From the NCBI RefSeq assembly GCF_028372415.1, contig NC_092874.1, positions 332,896,651-332,960,650 on the forward strand: 64,000 bases of DNA, given 5' to 3'. Positions within the stretch are counted from its first letter, which is position 1; each line of letters begins with the position of its first letter. The stretch is from Notamacropus eugenii (lineage: Eukaryota; Chordata; Mammalia; Diprotodontia; Macropodidae). The notes under the pieces were generated by a model that saw only the letters and a list, made by a program, of their open reading frames with translations, did no database searches and was not told the origin of the DNA. Made by a program: the position numbers and the translations under genes. Positions 1-8,869 of this stretch are shown here, piece after piece.

Positions 1-250
1 CTTTCTTAACATAATGCCAGATTGCTTTCCAGAATCAATCAATTCACAGCTCCAACAAGAGTGAATGAGTGCACCCATCTCTCCATGACCCCTCCAACAA
101 TGACTTTCTATCATCTTTGTGAATTAGCGGGGTGTGAGGGAAGCCCCAGATTTTTTTCCTTAAATTTATGTTTCTCTTAATAATGTTTTCATAAAATTTT
201 TCATAATTCATAATTCTTTTGAGAACTATTTGTTCATACCCTTTGACTAC
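1..250 (-). mobile_element. old L1 fragment, antisense
   Basis: Read on the minus strand it follows the L1 ORF2 3' region: the motif preserved on the plus strand is ctccaacaagagtgaatgag followed later by ttgttcataccctttga, as in antisense L1. It is diverged and truncated by the window edge. Confidence 0.55.
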
Positions 251-564
251 ACAGTCTTTTCGGTGGAAAGCAAAAGCTTTCCAACTCGGCATAATCAAAA
301 TTATGGGTTTTACCTTTTTTTATCTGTAGTCCCTAGTTTGGTTATAGACATAGTTGCAAAAGATACTTGAACTTGTTCTTTTCTAATTCTTTATGGTGGG
401 ACCTTTTATATTTAGGTTGCATATCCATTTTGAGTTTATTGAGGAACATAGTGTCTACTTACAGCTTTCTTTTTATCTTTTATGTAACTATTGTACTTGT
501 ATATATATGTGTATATATACACACATATTATATATGTACAGACATATAGATGTATACATATGTT
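251..564. other. no gene; AT/TG-rich simple sequence
   Basis: Contains alternating TA/TG/CA tracts at about 498-560 and otherwise nothing recognised. Confidence 0.5.
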
Positions 565-705
565 GTCTCCCCACTCAAATGTAAGCTCCTTGAGGGATGG
601 GGTCTTTTTTTGCTTTTTATTTGTGTCTCCACTACTTACTACAGTGGTTAGAATATATTAAGTACTTAGTTAACAAAATTTGTCTGTTGATTAGAAGATA
701 GACAG
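565..705 (+). mobile_element. L2 LINE 3' tail
   Basis: The sequence ccccactcaaatgtaagctc followed by cttgagggatggggtc is the typical L2 3' end, diverged. Confidence 0.6.
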
Positions 706-794
706 TACATGTCAATGTACACTTGTGTAAGTTTAATAATTGTTAACAAAAAGGCTGTATTCTCTAACTTTAATAGTTCAGTAAAAACACATCC

Positions 795-1600
795 ATATTA
801 TGCTCAAAGGGCTATAAAACAGTATCTACCCTTTGATCCAGCAATACTAGTACCAGGTTTGTATCCCAAAGAGATACCAAAAAAAGGGAAGGAAAAGGAC
901 CAACACGTACAAAACTATTTATAGCAGTTCTTTTTGTGGTGGCAAAGAATTGGAAATTGAGGGGAGGGATGCCCATCAACTGAGGAACAGCAGAACAAGT
1001 TGTAGTATATAATTGTGATGGAATACTACTATGCTATAAGAAATGATGAGCAGGATGATTCTGGAAAACCTGGAAAGACTGACATGAACTGATGCAAAGG
1101 GAAGTAAGAAGAACCAGAACAGCGTACAGAGCAACAGCAATACCGTATGATGATCAAGTGTGAATGACTTAGCTGTTCTCTGCAATACAATGATCCAAAT
1201 CAATTACAAAGGACTCACGATGAAAAATGCTGTCCACTTCTAGAGAAAGAACTGACGGAGTCCGAATGCAGACTGAAGTATACTTTTTAAAACTTTCTTT
1301 ATTTTTCTTGCTTTTTTTGCAGGTGGTCTGTGTTTTCTTGTGCAACATAGCTAACACAGAAATGTTTGCATGACTACACATGTATAATGTATGTAAAAAT
1401 TGTTTGCCTTCTCAAGGAGGTGGGAGAAGAAGGGAGAGAGAGACCTGGGAACTCAGAATCTTAAAAAAATGAAAAGTCTTGGGGAGGGGGTAGAGGAAGG
1501 AGGCAGAGAAAATTTAAAACTTATGGAAATGAATACTGAAAACTAAAAATAAAATAAAATTTTGTAAATGACTATTAAAATTGTTATTACATGTAACTGG
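795..1600 (+). mobile_element. L1 3' end, 5'-truncated
   Basis: Begins within the ORF2 C-terminal region (ccctttgatccagcaatact) and runs through the 3' UTR to the A-rich tail near 1590. Shared landmarks with the other L1 copies here: tttgtggtggcaaagaattg, gaaagaactgacggagtc, aatgcagactgaag. No open ORF2. Confidence 0.9.
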
Positions 1601-1654
1601 GGAAAAAAGAAAATAGAATTTTTTTTTTTAAATCAGCCAAAAAAAACCCAAACC

Positions 1655-1885
1655 AAAACAAAACACTGTCCATTATGTTTGACCCTATTCCTGCTGTCTC
1701 ACGGTGCTGACCTTATGTATATACACGTTGTGGGCATTGTGCCTGTTGTTCTTTCAGTTCTCCTCTCTTCACTCTGCATCGCTCTATGTCTTTCCGTCTT
1801 TCTCTGAATTCTTCATATTTGTCATTCCTTACTGCAAAGTAATACTCCATTACATTCATCATTTATTCAGCCATTTCCCAGTTAG
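1655..1885 (-). mobile_element. L1 fragment, antisense
   Basis: The segment tgttctttcagttctcctct to aatactccattacattcat is the reverse complement of the L1 3' region seen at 1020-1150. It lies tail to tail with the L1 at 795-1600. Confidence 0.65.
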
Positions 1886-2504
1886 TTTCTTTGATTTATC
1901 ATTCCCATTTTACAGGTCAGAAAATTAGATTGTAAGATAGTCTTGCTACAAGTGACAGAAGCAGGATCTCTGATGACACTCCAATCCCAGACCTCTTTCT
2001 ACCTGCTATGTTTCCTCATTTCCTCATTCACAGGCCCAATCCCGCTACTGACTAGCAAGGAAGCTTTTAATTTATTCCTTTTCCAGTGTGGGCTGGTTGG
2101 GTCCTTTTTGTGTGGCCTGGTGGCACTCTTCTCCACACTGGACTCAGTACAGATACCCAATTAGCTCTGGCCTCATGACAGCTCCAAACACCCTGAGCCC
2201 AAGCCTTAAACCAGCCCCAGCCTCCCCAGTGGCCAAGAGTACGGGCAAGTGTCACCACTCCCAGAACCATAAATTTTCTTGAATATGAGCTTCTTCCTTC
2301 TAAGAATAGGAATTCAAAAACAGTATTGTTTCAAAAGTTTGTCTGTCTTACAGATGAACATACTTGAGAGTCTCCATATATCCTAGAAGTTAAGAGAGAA
2401 TTCAGGAAATCATCCACTCTCACCCCCTACCTTCACTACCTCAAAGGAGTCATGATCTGTAATTTGTTACTGGGGCAAGTGTTGAATGAAATCACTAAAT
2501 ATCC
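1886..2504. other. no gene; faint MIR remnant then unassigned
   Basis: A decayed minus-strand MIR is visible at about 1890-2000 (cccattttacaggtcag). The rest, including a GC-richer patch at 2080-2260, matches nothing I recognise. Confidence 0.4.
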
Positions 2505-2762
2505 TTCTAATCTGGTTTAGTCTCCTCCATGACCTTAGCCACTGTCACACTGGCCTCCCAGCTGTTGCTCACATGATACCTCGTGGCCTGTGTACTTGTC
2601 TCCCATACCTGGAAGGCTCTCCCTCCTCCCCCCTGCTTCTCAGAATGCCTGGTGTCCCATGAGCCTCAGCTCAAGTGCCCCCTTCTACATGAAGCCTTTC
2701 CTGATGCCACCAGTTCCTGGTGCCCTCCTACCAAATTACCTTGCATATTTTTTTATATGCTC

Positions 2763-2812
<50 letters not shown>

Positions 2813-2925
2813 TATCTTCCTCCATTAGGATATGAGCTTCTTAAACAGCTAGTTCTTTTACTTTTTTTTATATCCTTGGTGCTTAGAGTTTTTCCTTGTC
2901 CTTATTAGGTGATTAATCGAAGTTT
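2505..2925 (+). mobile_element. L2 LINE 3' region with internal TA microsatellite
   Basis: Landmarks: cactggcctcccagctgttg, tggaaggctctccctcctcc, cctcagctcaagtgccccct, gatatgagcttcttaaa. These follow the L2 ORF2 end and 3' UTR. A (TA)n array of about 48 bp interrupts it. Confidence 0.75.
2764..2811. repeat. (TA)n microsatellite
   Basis: About 24 uninterrupted TA units. Perfect purity suggests it is recent and length-variable. Confidence 0.95.
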
Positions 2926-3559
2926 GCTGTGTAGTAGTACTACAGAAACCATTCTAACATTCAGCATTTTTCATCACAATCACTTCCCCTACCAGGTGCT
3001 GGATTCATATTCACAGGACCTGACACTTTGCATCCGTGTAGAATGGGGCAGATTACAGCAGGTAAGGACCAGTCTGTCCTTTGGGGTTGTAATCCCACTC
3101 ACTTGGCTTCAGAGGAGATGTGTAGATTTTTCAAATGCTTCATAGGATCACACTCCACTGTCTTACCCCCTAATAATCAGCTATTACTCAACTCAAACTA
3201 CTGTCCCTAAACCAGGGTAACCCAGCTGAGACTTCACTTAAGTCTCCAGCCACTCAGCTGGTGGGATGAAAAGGTTTAGAAAGTGGCAGCATCTTGCCAA
3301 GTACTATGTCATCTCCTGCCCCTCACCGTCAGGAATAGTGACCATCTAACTTCCAGAAACCCTGCCCCTCAATCAGAGCAAGTGAATCTGCTCCCCTCTG
3401 GGGCTCATCCTGGGGCAGAGCTGCCCCCATGTGGATGGAAGGGTAGAATCCCTCTAATCCTAAAAGATCCCCAAATGATCTCTGGCTCATCTAGTCATCC
3501 CCCAAGGACACCAGCTAAGCTAGCAGCCAGTGCTGGCATCTTATCTTGTTAAATGTCCT
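2926..3559. other. no gene or repeat recognised
   Basis: Mixed-composition single-copy-looking sequence; only short chance reading frames. Confidence 0.4.
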
Positions 3560-4200
3560 GGAGCTGATTATTTATTATTGTTCCTGTTACCATATCAAGT
3601 CAACATCACCACCGCTCTTAGAAAGGGCATGACCCTGGACTGCCCTATGACTCCACGTAGAATCCCTGTGATTCTGAGTCCAAGACTGCCTAGACCAAAG
3701 CTCCCTTTCCTGGCCATCACTTCCTACTCTCATAAACACTTAGACCAGCCTAATCCCTTCCAGGCTCCCGTTGATTATATATTACTTCCCCTCTCAAACT
3801 TTATGCTCCAGTCAAACTGGCCTCCATCTAGTTCCCCACAGACAATGTTTCATCTTCCACCGCCAACCTACACAGGTTATTCTGATACCTGAAACGATCT
3901 CCCTCTTCACCTCCACCTACTGAACCCCTAGATCAGGGCTGGGGAATCTGTGAATTTGTTCTGTGAAGTTTGGATTCAGTCAAAGAGCCACATTTGAGGA
4001 TCTAGAAGGCCACATGCAGTCTCGAGGCCACAGATTCCCCACCCCTGCTCTAGATCCCTTCTAGGCTCAGCTTAAGTGTCACTTCCTCCGAAAGACCCTT
4101 TCCTCATTCCCTGAGCTGCTAGTCCCATGGGCTATCAATGTGTATTGTTTTTGGTATACGTGTCCTTTGGTTAATTATTTGTGAATGTGTTCTATTTCCC
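3560..4200 (+). mobile_element. L2 LINE fragment split by a hAT MITE
   Basis: The left part (to 3933) has L2-like text such as cctttcctggccatcacttc. The right part (from 4048) continues gctcagcttaagtgtcactt cctcc, the next L2 block. The two halves join once the MITE and one target copy are removed. Confidence 0.65.
3934..4047. mobile_element. hAT (Charlie-like) MITE with 8-bp target duplication
   Basis: Palindromic 114-bp element. It starts cagggctggggaatctgtg and ends ccacagattccccacccctg, inverted termini of hAT type. It is flanked by ccctagat (3926-3933) and ctctagat (4048-4055), 7 of 8 bases alike, the 8-bp duplication hAT transposase makes. No transposase. Confidence 0.85.
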
Positions 4201-4204
4201 TAGT

Positions 4205-4400
4205 ACAGGGATTCTTTACTTTTCTGTGTGTGTCATGGACCCCTTCAGTCATTTGGTGAAGCCCGAGGACCACTTCTCAGAATTTTTTTTTTTAAGGAAT
4301 AAAATACATAGGATTAAAAGAAAACCAATCATGCTGAAAAAATTTTCAAAATATATTTTTAAAAAGTTCATAAATCTGAGGTTAGGAATTCCAACCTTGT
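4205..4400 (+). mobile_element. hAT-like non-autonomous element, diverged
   Basis: Starts cagggattctttacttttct, contains gtcatggaccccttcag and aaatacataggatt, and ends near aggttaggaattccaacc. The termini are imperfect inverted repeats. The same family, reversed, is seen at 7929-8260. Confidence 0.55.
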
Positions 4401-5299
4401 AAAGTTATAAGCTTACTGTGGGCAGGGACTATTTTGCTTGAATCTGAGAGCCCAAACTGAGTAGAATGTTCGGGATAAACGTTTCGGTAACTGATTTGAA
4501 AAAAACACAAACATAACAATTTTTGGTTGGTTGATGTCATTTAACAAGGAGCTCCAGTGAAGTCTAGGAGCTACTGAAGGGTCACAAGTCACACACTCAG
4601 GTAATTAATAACATTCTCTTCCTGTACAAGCTGCTATGAGCTTACAGCAGTCAGGACCATGTATCATTGGCAGTTACTGTACAGGCTGCTGTTGGGACCA
4701 TACATGACTGCAGAAGAACTTCATATTAGGCTGCCTGATTTAGATATTGATCAACAACACACAGGCCAGGTGTCAGGGAGTAGCTTAGCCATCAGCAATT
4801 ACCCGGATCACTCATATACTTTGTAAGGCAACGAACGTGAGCTCTCTCTCACTGTTTGCAGAGGACTGTACTAAGTATTATGAAAAGGGGAATAGAAGAA
4901 GGTAGAAGATAGAAGACAGTGGCAGCTTGGAGGCTCTTTAGTCTAGATAAGTAGATCCCAACCTGTCGGCTAAGGATCCATAGCTTTTACTTTGTTAAAT
5001 GATTCAATATAATAAAGAAGGAAGTATAACTCAGACTGAATAAAGTGTCTCTTGCATATTTGGTTCTACCTGATAAGCATATTTAAGTGCCTACTGCATG
5101 TAAGGCTACATACATGTGGTTGGACATGCATGTGTTACTACATGTCAAATGTAGGTAGATACTATTGTACTTATTTAATGAACTGAAAGCACTGTTAATA
5201 AATTCATTTCTTAAACCTTACTGAATTAATGTCATCAGGTATTTTCTCAATCAGTGATAGAAGTCCAACTATTATCATGGAAGGTATATAATGCTAAAA
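4401..5299. other. no gene or repeat recognised
   Basis: AT-rich sequence with only short chance frames. A faint hAT-like remnant may sit at 4935-5030. Confidence 0.4.
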
Positions 5300-5560
5300 G
5301 ACAGCACAGTCCAGTCAACAGAACCTGGAATTAGGGAAGATCTGGGTTGAATCCTCACTCAGACACACTTTAGCTGTGTGATCCTAGGTAAGTCACTTCA
5401 CACCCTTCGGACTGTTTCTTCATCTGTAAAGACAAGACAATAATATCTGTAGCACTTATCTCACTGGATTATTGCGAGGATCAAATGAGATAATTTAAGT
5501 AAAGCTCTTTGCAAACACTGCAATGGCCCACAAAAATATTCGTTATTTTAAAAAAAGAGA
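5300..5560 (+). mobile_element. MIR SINE, nearly full length
   Basis: Contains tagctgtgtgatcctaggta, ttcttcatctgtaaagac and gaggatcaaatgagataat, the MIR core and 3' part in order. Confidence 0.85.
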
Positions 5561-5644
5561 AACCTCATAATCTACAAGGTCAGGAATTTTTAACAAATGT
5601 TTAGGACATTTAAGGTGAAACAATAGTTGTTATGTAACATATAA

Positions 5645-5790
5645 CATAGGAGAGGCAGTGTGGCTGTAGTGGACACAGAGTCAGTCTCCCAGTCAGGAAG
5701 ACCTTGGTTCGAGTTCGGATTCTCACCTCTGATATCTATTGGCTGTAAGCAACCATCTCAACAAGACTGTAAAACTATAAGTGACAGAGA
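5645..5790 (+). mobile_element. CORE-SINE fragment
   Basis: gaggcagtgtggctgtagtg then agtcaggaagaccttggttc is the tRNA-like head of the marsupial CORE-SINE. The 3' part is lost. Confidence 0.65.
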
Positions 5791-5869
5791 AGCTGCAGGT
5801 ACAACGTTGAAGTGGGAGTTCCAGGGAGCTCCCTACAACCTATACAATTTCAGATCTGGTCCAAAGACA

Positions 5870-5957
5870 TATGGTCTGTATATATGTATGTATGTATGTG
5901 TACCGGACACACATACATGCTTATGTATATATATGTATATATATAATTACATATATA
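5870..5957. repeat. TATG/TA-rich simple repeat
   Basis: Degenerate tatgtatg and tatatatg tracts next to the mariner MITE. Confidence 0.7.
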
Positions 5958-6029
5958 TGGTGCCCCAAAAGTCTTAATTTAGTTTAAAGCTCTAATAACT
6001 TAAACTGCACTAAGACTTTTGGGACGCTG
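5958..6029. mobile_element. mariner-type MITE, 72 bp, TA target
   Basis: Starts tggtgccccaaaagtctta and ends ctaagacttttgggacgctg, imperfect inverted termini, with TA on both sides (5956-5957 and 6030-6031). No coding capacity. A relative lies at 60653-60726 and a half copy at 6127-6150. Confidence 0.8.
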
Positions 6030-6126
6030 TAGATGTATGTATTATCTATACCTATTGGCACCTTGCCTATGACTTCACAGACTCTAGGAAGCTCCTCCTG
6101 AGGGGGGATCCCGTAGCACGAAGCGC

Positions 6127-6150
6127 CGCACTAAGACTTCTGGGACACTG
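6127..6150. mobile_element. solo end of the same mariner-type family
   Basis: gcactaagacttctgggaca repeats the right end of the MITE at 5958-6029, with no matching left end nearby. Confidence 0.55.
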
Positions 6151-6199
6151 AATAACTCTTATCTGCATGTGAACGCACACAGACAGACACAGGCAATAC

Positions 6200-6320
6200 A
6201 TACATCGATACCTATCGATATAACCCTGCAGCCAGACGCACAAGTGGATGGAGGAAAACCTAAGTTCCAACCTGAGCTCAGACACACACTGGCGGTGACT
6301 CGGGGTGATTCCCTTAAAAA
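6200..6320 (+). mobile_element. decayed SINE fragment
   Basis: gatggaggaaaacctaagttccaacctgagctcagacacac, in pieces, resembles the middle of a CORE-SINE. The match is weak. Confidence 0.3.
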
Positions 6321-6928
6321 ACAACCCCAAACGCTGCCTCGCCTCCGAATCCTCCGGGGATGGCCGGAGCACCCCCCTCCCCGGGCTGCGATGACCATTA
6401 GACCCTCAGCACGGTGCCCGGCACACGGCGAACGTTACGTCACCGTCAGCCCGAGCACCGCGCCGGGCTCCCGGGGTTACGTGCGTGTTAGCGCTACACG
6501 TCAGCGACGATGACGAGCGATGTAACAGAGCCAGCGCCCCGCCCCCCGGAGGGGTCGGCCCGCCGAGGACGCTGGAACAGAACGCACAGGGCAGGAAGGA
6601 CGTGGGGGTTCGAGGGGTTCGTGGGCCCGCTTCTCAGGCGCGGGCCGCTAAGGCAAGGTTTCCCAGGGCAGGGGACCGTGGTCCGGCCTTGGCCCGCCCG
6701 GACCCCGCGAAGGCAGCGGCCTGGCCCGAGAACCCCACGTGGCCCCTCGGGCCGCGCGGCCGCGCTCTCCTCCCTCCGCCACCTACAGGAACAGACACTA
6801 CCACGTGACTAACCAGGTGCACCTTCGCAGGCCGCGTACCCTCCCCCATCAATGCCGGCTCCCCCGCCCCGCCCCGCCCCGCCCCGCCCCTCCTCTTCCT
6901 CTTCCTCATCCTCCCTCCCCCTCCATAC

Positions 6929-7010
6929 CCAAGATACGGGTGATCCCGAGGGTCAGTTTCTCCAGGTGCGGTTTGGTGATGCCCAAAGAGGGCAGCACCT
7001 TCTCCTCCAT
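6929..7010 (-). CDS. possible first coding exon, unidentified protein
   Basis: A minus-strand ATG at 7010-7008 has a good Kozak context (agagccATGG) and lies just downstream of the ZNF143-like and CCAAT motifs in the CpG island. It opens MEEKVLPSLGITKPHLEK, then LTLGITRIL, and reaches a plausible donor, CTTGG/GTATGG, after 82 nt (phase 1). The ORF itself continues upstream without a stop, so the start rests on context only. I do not recognise the protein. The pattern of short helices with two LGIT repeats is vaguely like a SAM-type fold, which is only a guess. No matching second exon was found between 1 and 6900. It could equally be a noncoding 5' exon. Confidence 0.4.
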
Positions 7011-7116
7011 GGCTCTTGGCCCCCCGACTCCGCTTACCGCCGGGGAGTCGTGGAGGGAAGGTGCAGGAGGAACCTCCCCAAATGTCCCGAGCCTAGACTT
7101 CAAAACGCGGTACCCG

Positions 7117-7139
7117 GCGGCCTGCCGGGAGTTGTAGTT
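7117..7139 (-). promoter_or_regulatory. ZNF143/THAP11-type site (SBS), minus orientation
   Basis: On the minus strand the sequence is aactacaactcccggcagg, which fits the SBS consensus ACTACAATTCCCAGAATGC with a few changes. It lies about 110 bp upstream of the minus-strand ATG at 7010. Such sites mark TATA-less CpG-island promoters. Confidence 0.65.
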
Positions 7140-7242
7140 CTTCCAGACTTGCTGATCGCTGATTGGAGGGGAGAGGGCTGGAAGGGAGGCCGCTGGAGGC
7201 TCCTGGGAGTGAGAGTTTCCACCACCTCCCGCACTTGTAGTG

Positions 7243-7261
7243 ACAACAATTCCCAGAAGCC
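7243..7261 (+). promoter_or_regulatory. second ZNF143/THAP11-type site, plus orientation
   Basis: Plus strand acaacaattcccagaagcc fits the same SBS consensus and faces the opposite way from the site at 7117-7139, about 105 bp away. The pair fits transcription leaving in both directions. Confidence 0.6.
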
Positions 7262-7540
7262 TCCTCTCCCCGGCTTCCCCCTCTCCGCCCCGCCCCCGAC
7301 AAACCAGCGATAGGGGGCGGGGAGAAGGCTTGTGGCCGCGGAACCAATGAGAGTCGAGCCTGGCTGTAGGCGGGTCTCGAGGCTTTGGTGGAGGGGCTTT
7401 TGGCGAGCCGCCCTGCGAGCAGGGTTGCCGGCTAGTTGCCGCAGCCGATAGAGGGCTTCGGCCTACGCGTCCCCCACCCTGCGACATCCTCCGCCGCAAG
7501 AGCTCCCCGAGACGCGGCGCCCCGACGAGAGCCGCCGGTG

Positions 7541-7928
7541 TCCTTAACTCAGAGTGTTTGAAATACGTTTCGACGCTTTTCAGAAATAGTACTTCGGTAT
7601 TTTCAACAAATATACCTCAAGAGAATTCATTTTTTAATATTCTGTTTTTAAAAACCTTGAGTCCTGGAGTTTGTTTTTTAAGGCATTTTGGACTGCGGTT
7701 TATCCGTGGCGGCCGCGCCGGCCCTTCGGGGTTCTCTTGGCAAAGACCCCGGCTCGTTGTACCGGGAGGAGACTGAGGCCTGCAGGTTAAAAGCCCCTCC
7801 TGCCCGCGGGCGGCCTGCCGCCCACCGCGCCCCCTGGCGGCCCGCTTCGGCTAATTCAGCGTCGTTGGTTTCCTCCGTAATTCTTTGGCGTTTATGCTTT
7901 ATTAAAAACATTGGGAGTGCTTGAGCTT
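7541..7928. other. flank of CpG island, no gene seen
   Basis: AT-rich 7541-7685, then a second GC-rich patch 7690-7860 that includes the CTCF-type motif. No splice sites or coding exon could be supported on either strand. Confidence 0.5.
7824..7843 (-). promoter_or_regulatory. CTCF-type motif
   Basis: On the minus strand the core is CCGCCAGGGGGCGC, a near-perfect match to the CTCF core CCACNAGGGGGCGC. It sits in a short GC-rich patch (about 7690-7860) on the NFX1 side of the CpG island and could insulate the two units. Binding is inferred from the motif only. Confidence 0.55.
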
Positions 7929-8260
7929 ATTAAAGTATTTTTATAACCACTTCAGTATAATTGGTCTCCTTTGGAATCTTATGTAATCTGTGCATTCAAA
8001 GCACTGAGACTCCTTGATATTAAAAAAATAACTACAATTGGTCTCCTTTTGTAATCCTATGTATTTTATGCATTCAAAAGCTTTTAGAAGGCATTTTGAT
8101 AACTCTTTCAATAGCTGGCTTCCTTTGTAATCCTACGTATTTTATAGGATTATAAACTTAATCCCTAAAAAGAACTATTCCCTAAGAACGTTCGGAGAAA
8201 GGGTTCCTAGGCCTCCCCCATCCGCTGCAGGGGTCCGTGGTGCCCAAGGGGCTGAGAAGC
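7929..8260 (-). mobile_element. hAT-like element with tandem internal units
   Basis: Three diverged copies of a unit start near 7943, 8035 and 8111, each with the pattern ataattggtctcctttg then aatcctatgtattttatgc. The 3' part (gggttcctaggcctccccca) matches the reversed family seen at 4205-4400. Two to three tandem units inside such an element is unusual. Confidence 0.55.
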
Positions 8261-8869
8261 CCTGCTCTTCTAAGGCCTTCACATTCCGGCTCCTTGTCAG
8301 ACTTACTCACGACTGGCCTTCTAGCCCTTTCCTGGCCTGAATGCACCGTCCCAGCACCAGCCTCTGATGCGTCCTTAGGGTGCCAACTCCTCCGCTTTGA
8401 CTGATTTCCAATCTGGTAGTGTGATTTCCTTCTTCAAACAACGTTTTATGGATCGGTTTTGGTGCTGAATCCTCTTCCCCTCCCCCATGGCAAGGACTGA
8501 ATTTTCTTTTCTTTCATCAGCTGCACCTTGCACCTAAGTGATGAATAAGCCTGAGATGACAAGAACAGCCCAACTTCACATGTAACTGTAGCTAGGCTAC
8601 CTTTCGGATGTTACAGTGTCCCAAGTTCCAAGCTCTCTGATTCCGTAGTGCGCAGCACTATGCTGGACAATGGGAAGGGGGGATCCAAAAGAACCACATG
8701 GACAGGATTCCTGCTCTAGGAATTTAAGATCAAATTAGGGGAAATGATGATGATGATGGTAGCTAGCGCTTGTACTTTAGAGTTTGAGAAGTGCTATTTA
8801 TCTTATCTTCGCGATAACCTGGGGAGGATGAAGAATCGGAGGCAGTCAACAAATAAGTGACAGGGCAAG
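8261..8869. other. no gene recognised
   Basis: Ordinary AT-rich sequence with a short gat triplet run near 8746. Nothing supportable on either strand. Confidence 0.4.

Larger units (their letters stand above)
6330..7540. promoter_or_regulatory. CpG island, probable bidirectional promoter
   Basis: By eye, CpG and GC density jumps from the surrounding AT-rich level and stays high for about 1.2 kb. It contains a run of GC boxes (ccgccccgccccgcccc at about 6868), GC box ggggcgggga near 7313, CCAAT on the plus strand at 7345 and CCAAT on the minus strand near 7163. There is no TATA box near either side. It lies about 7 kb past the NFX1 stop codon, so it does not belong to NFX1. Confidence 0.75.

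Noticed and set aside
2583-2908. Overlapping frames rich in IYIYIY
   Set aside because: They are translations of the TA microsatellite in an L2.
6906-7499. 197-codon minus-strand frame through the CpG island
   Set aside because: Its length is explained by GC-rich sequence lacking stop codons. Only the part after the Kozak ATG at 7010, up to the donor, is plausible.
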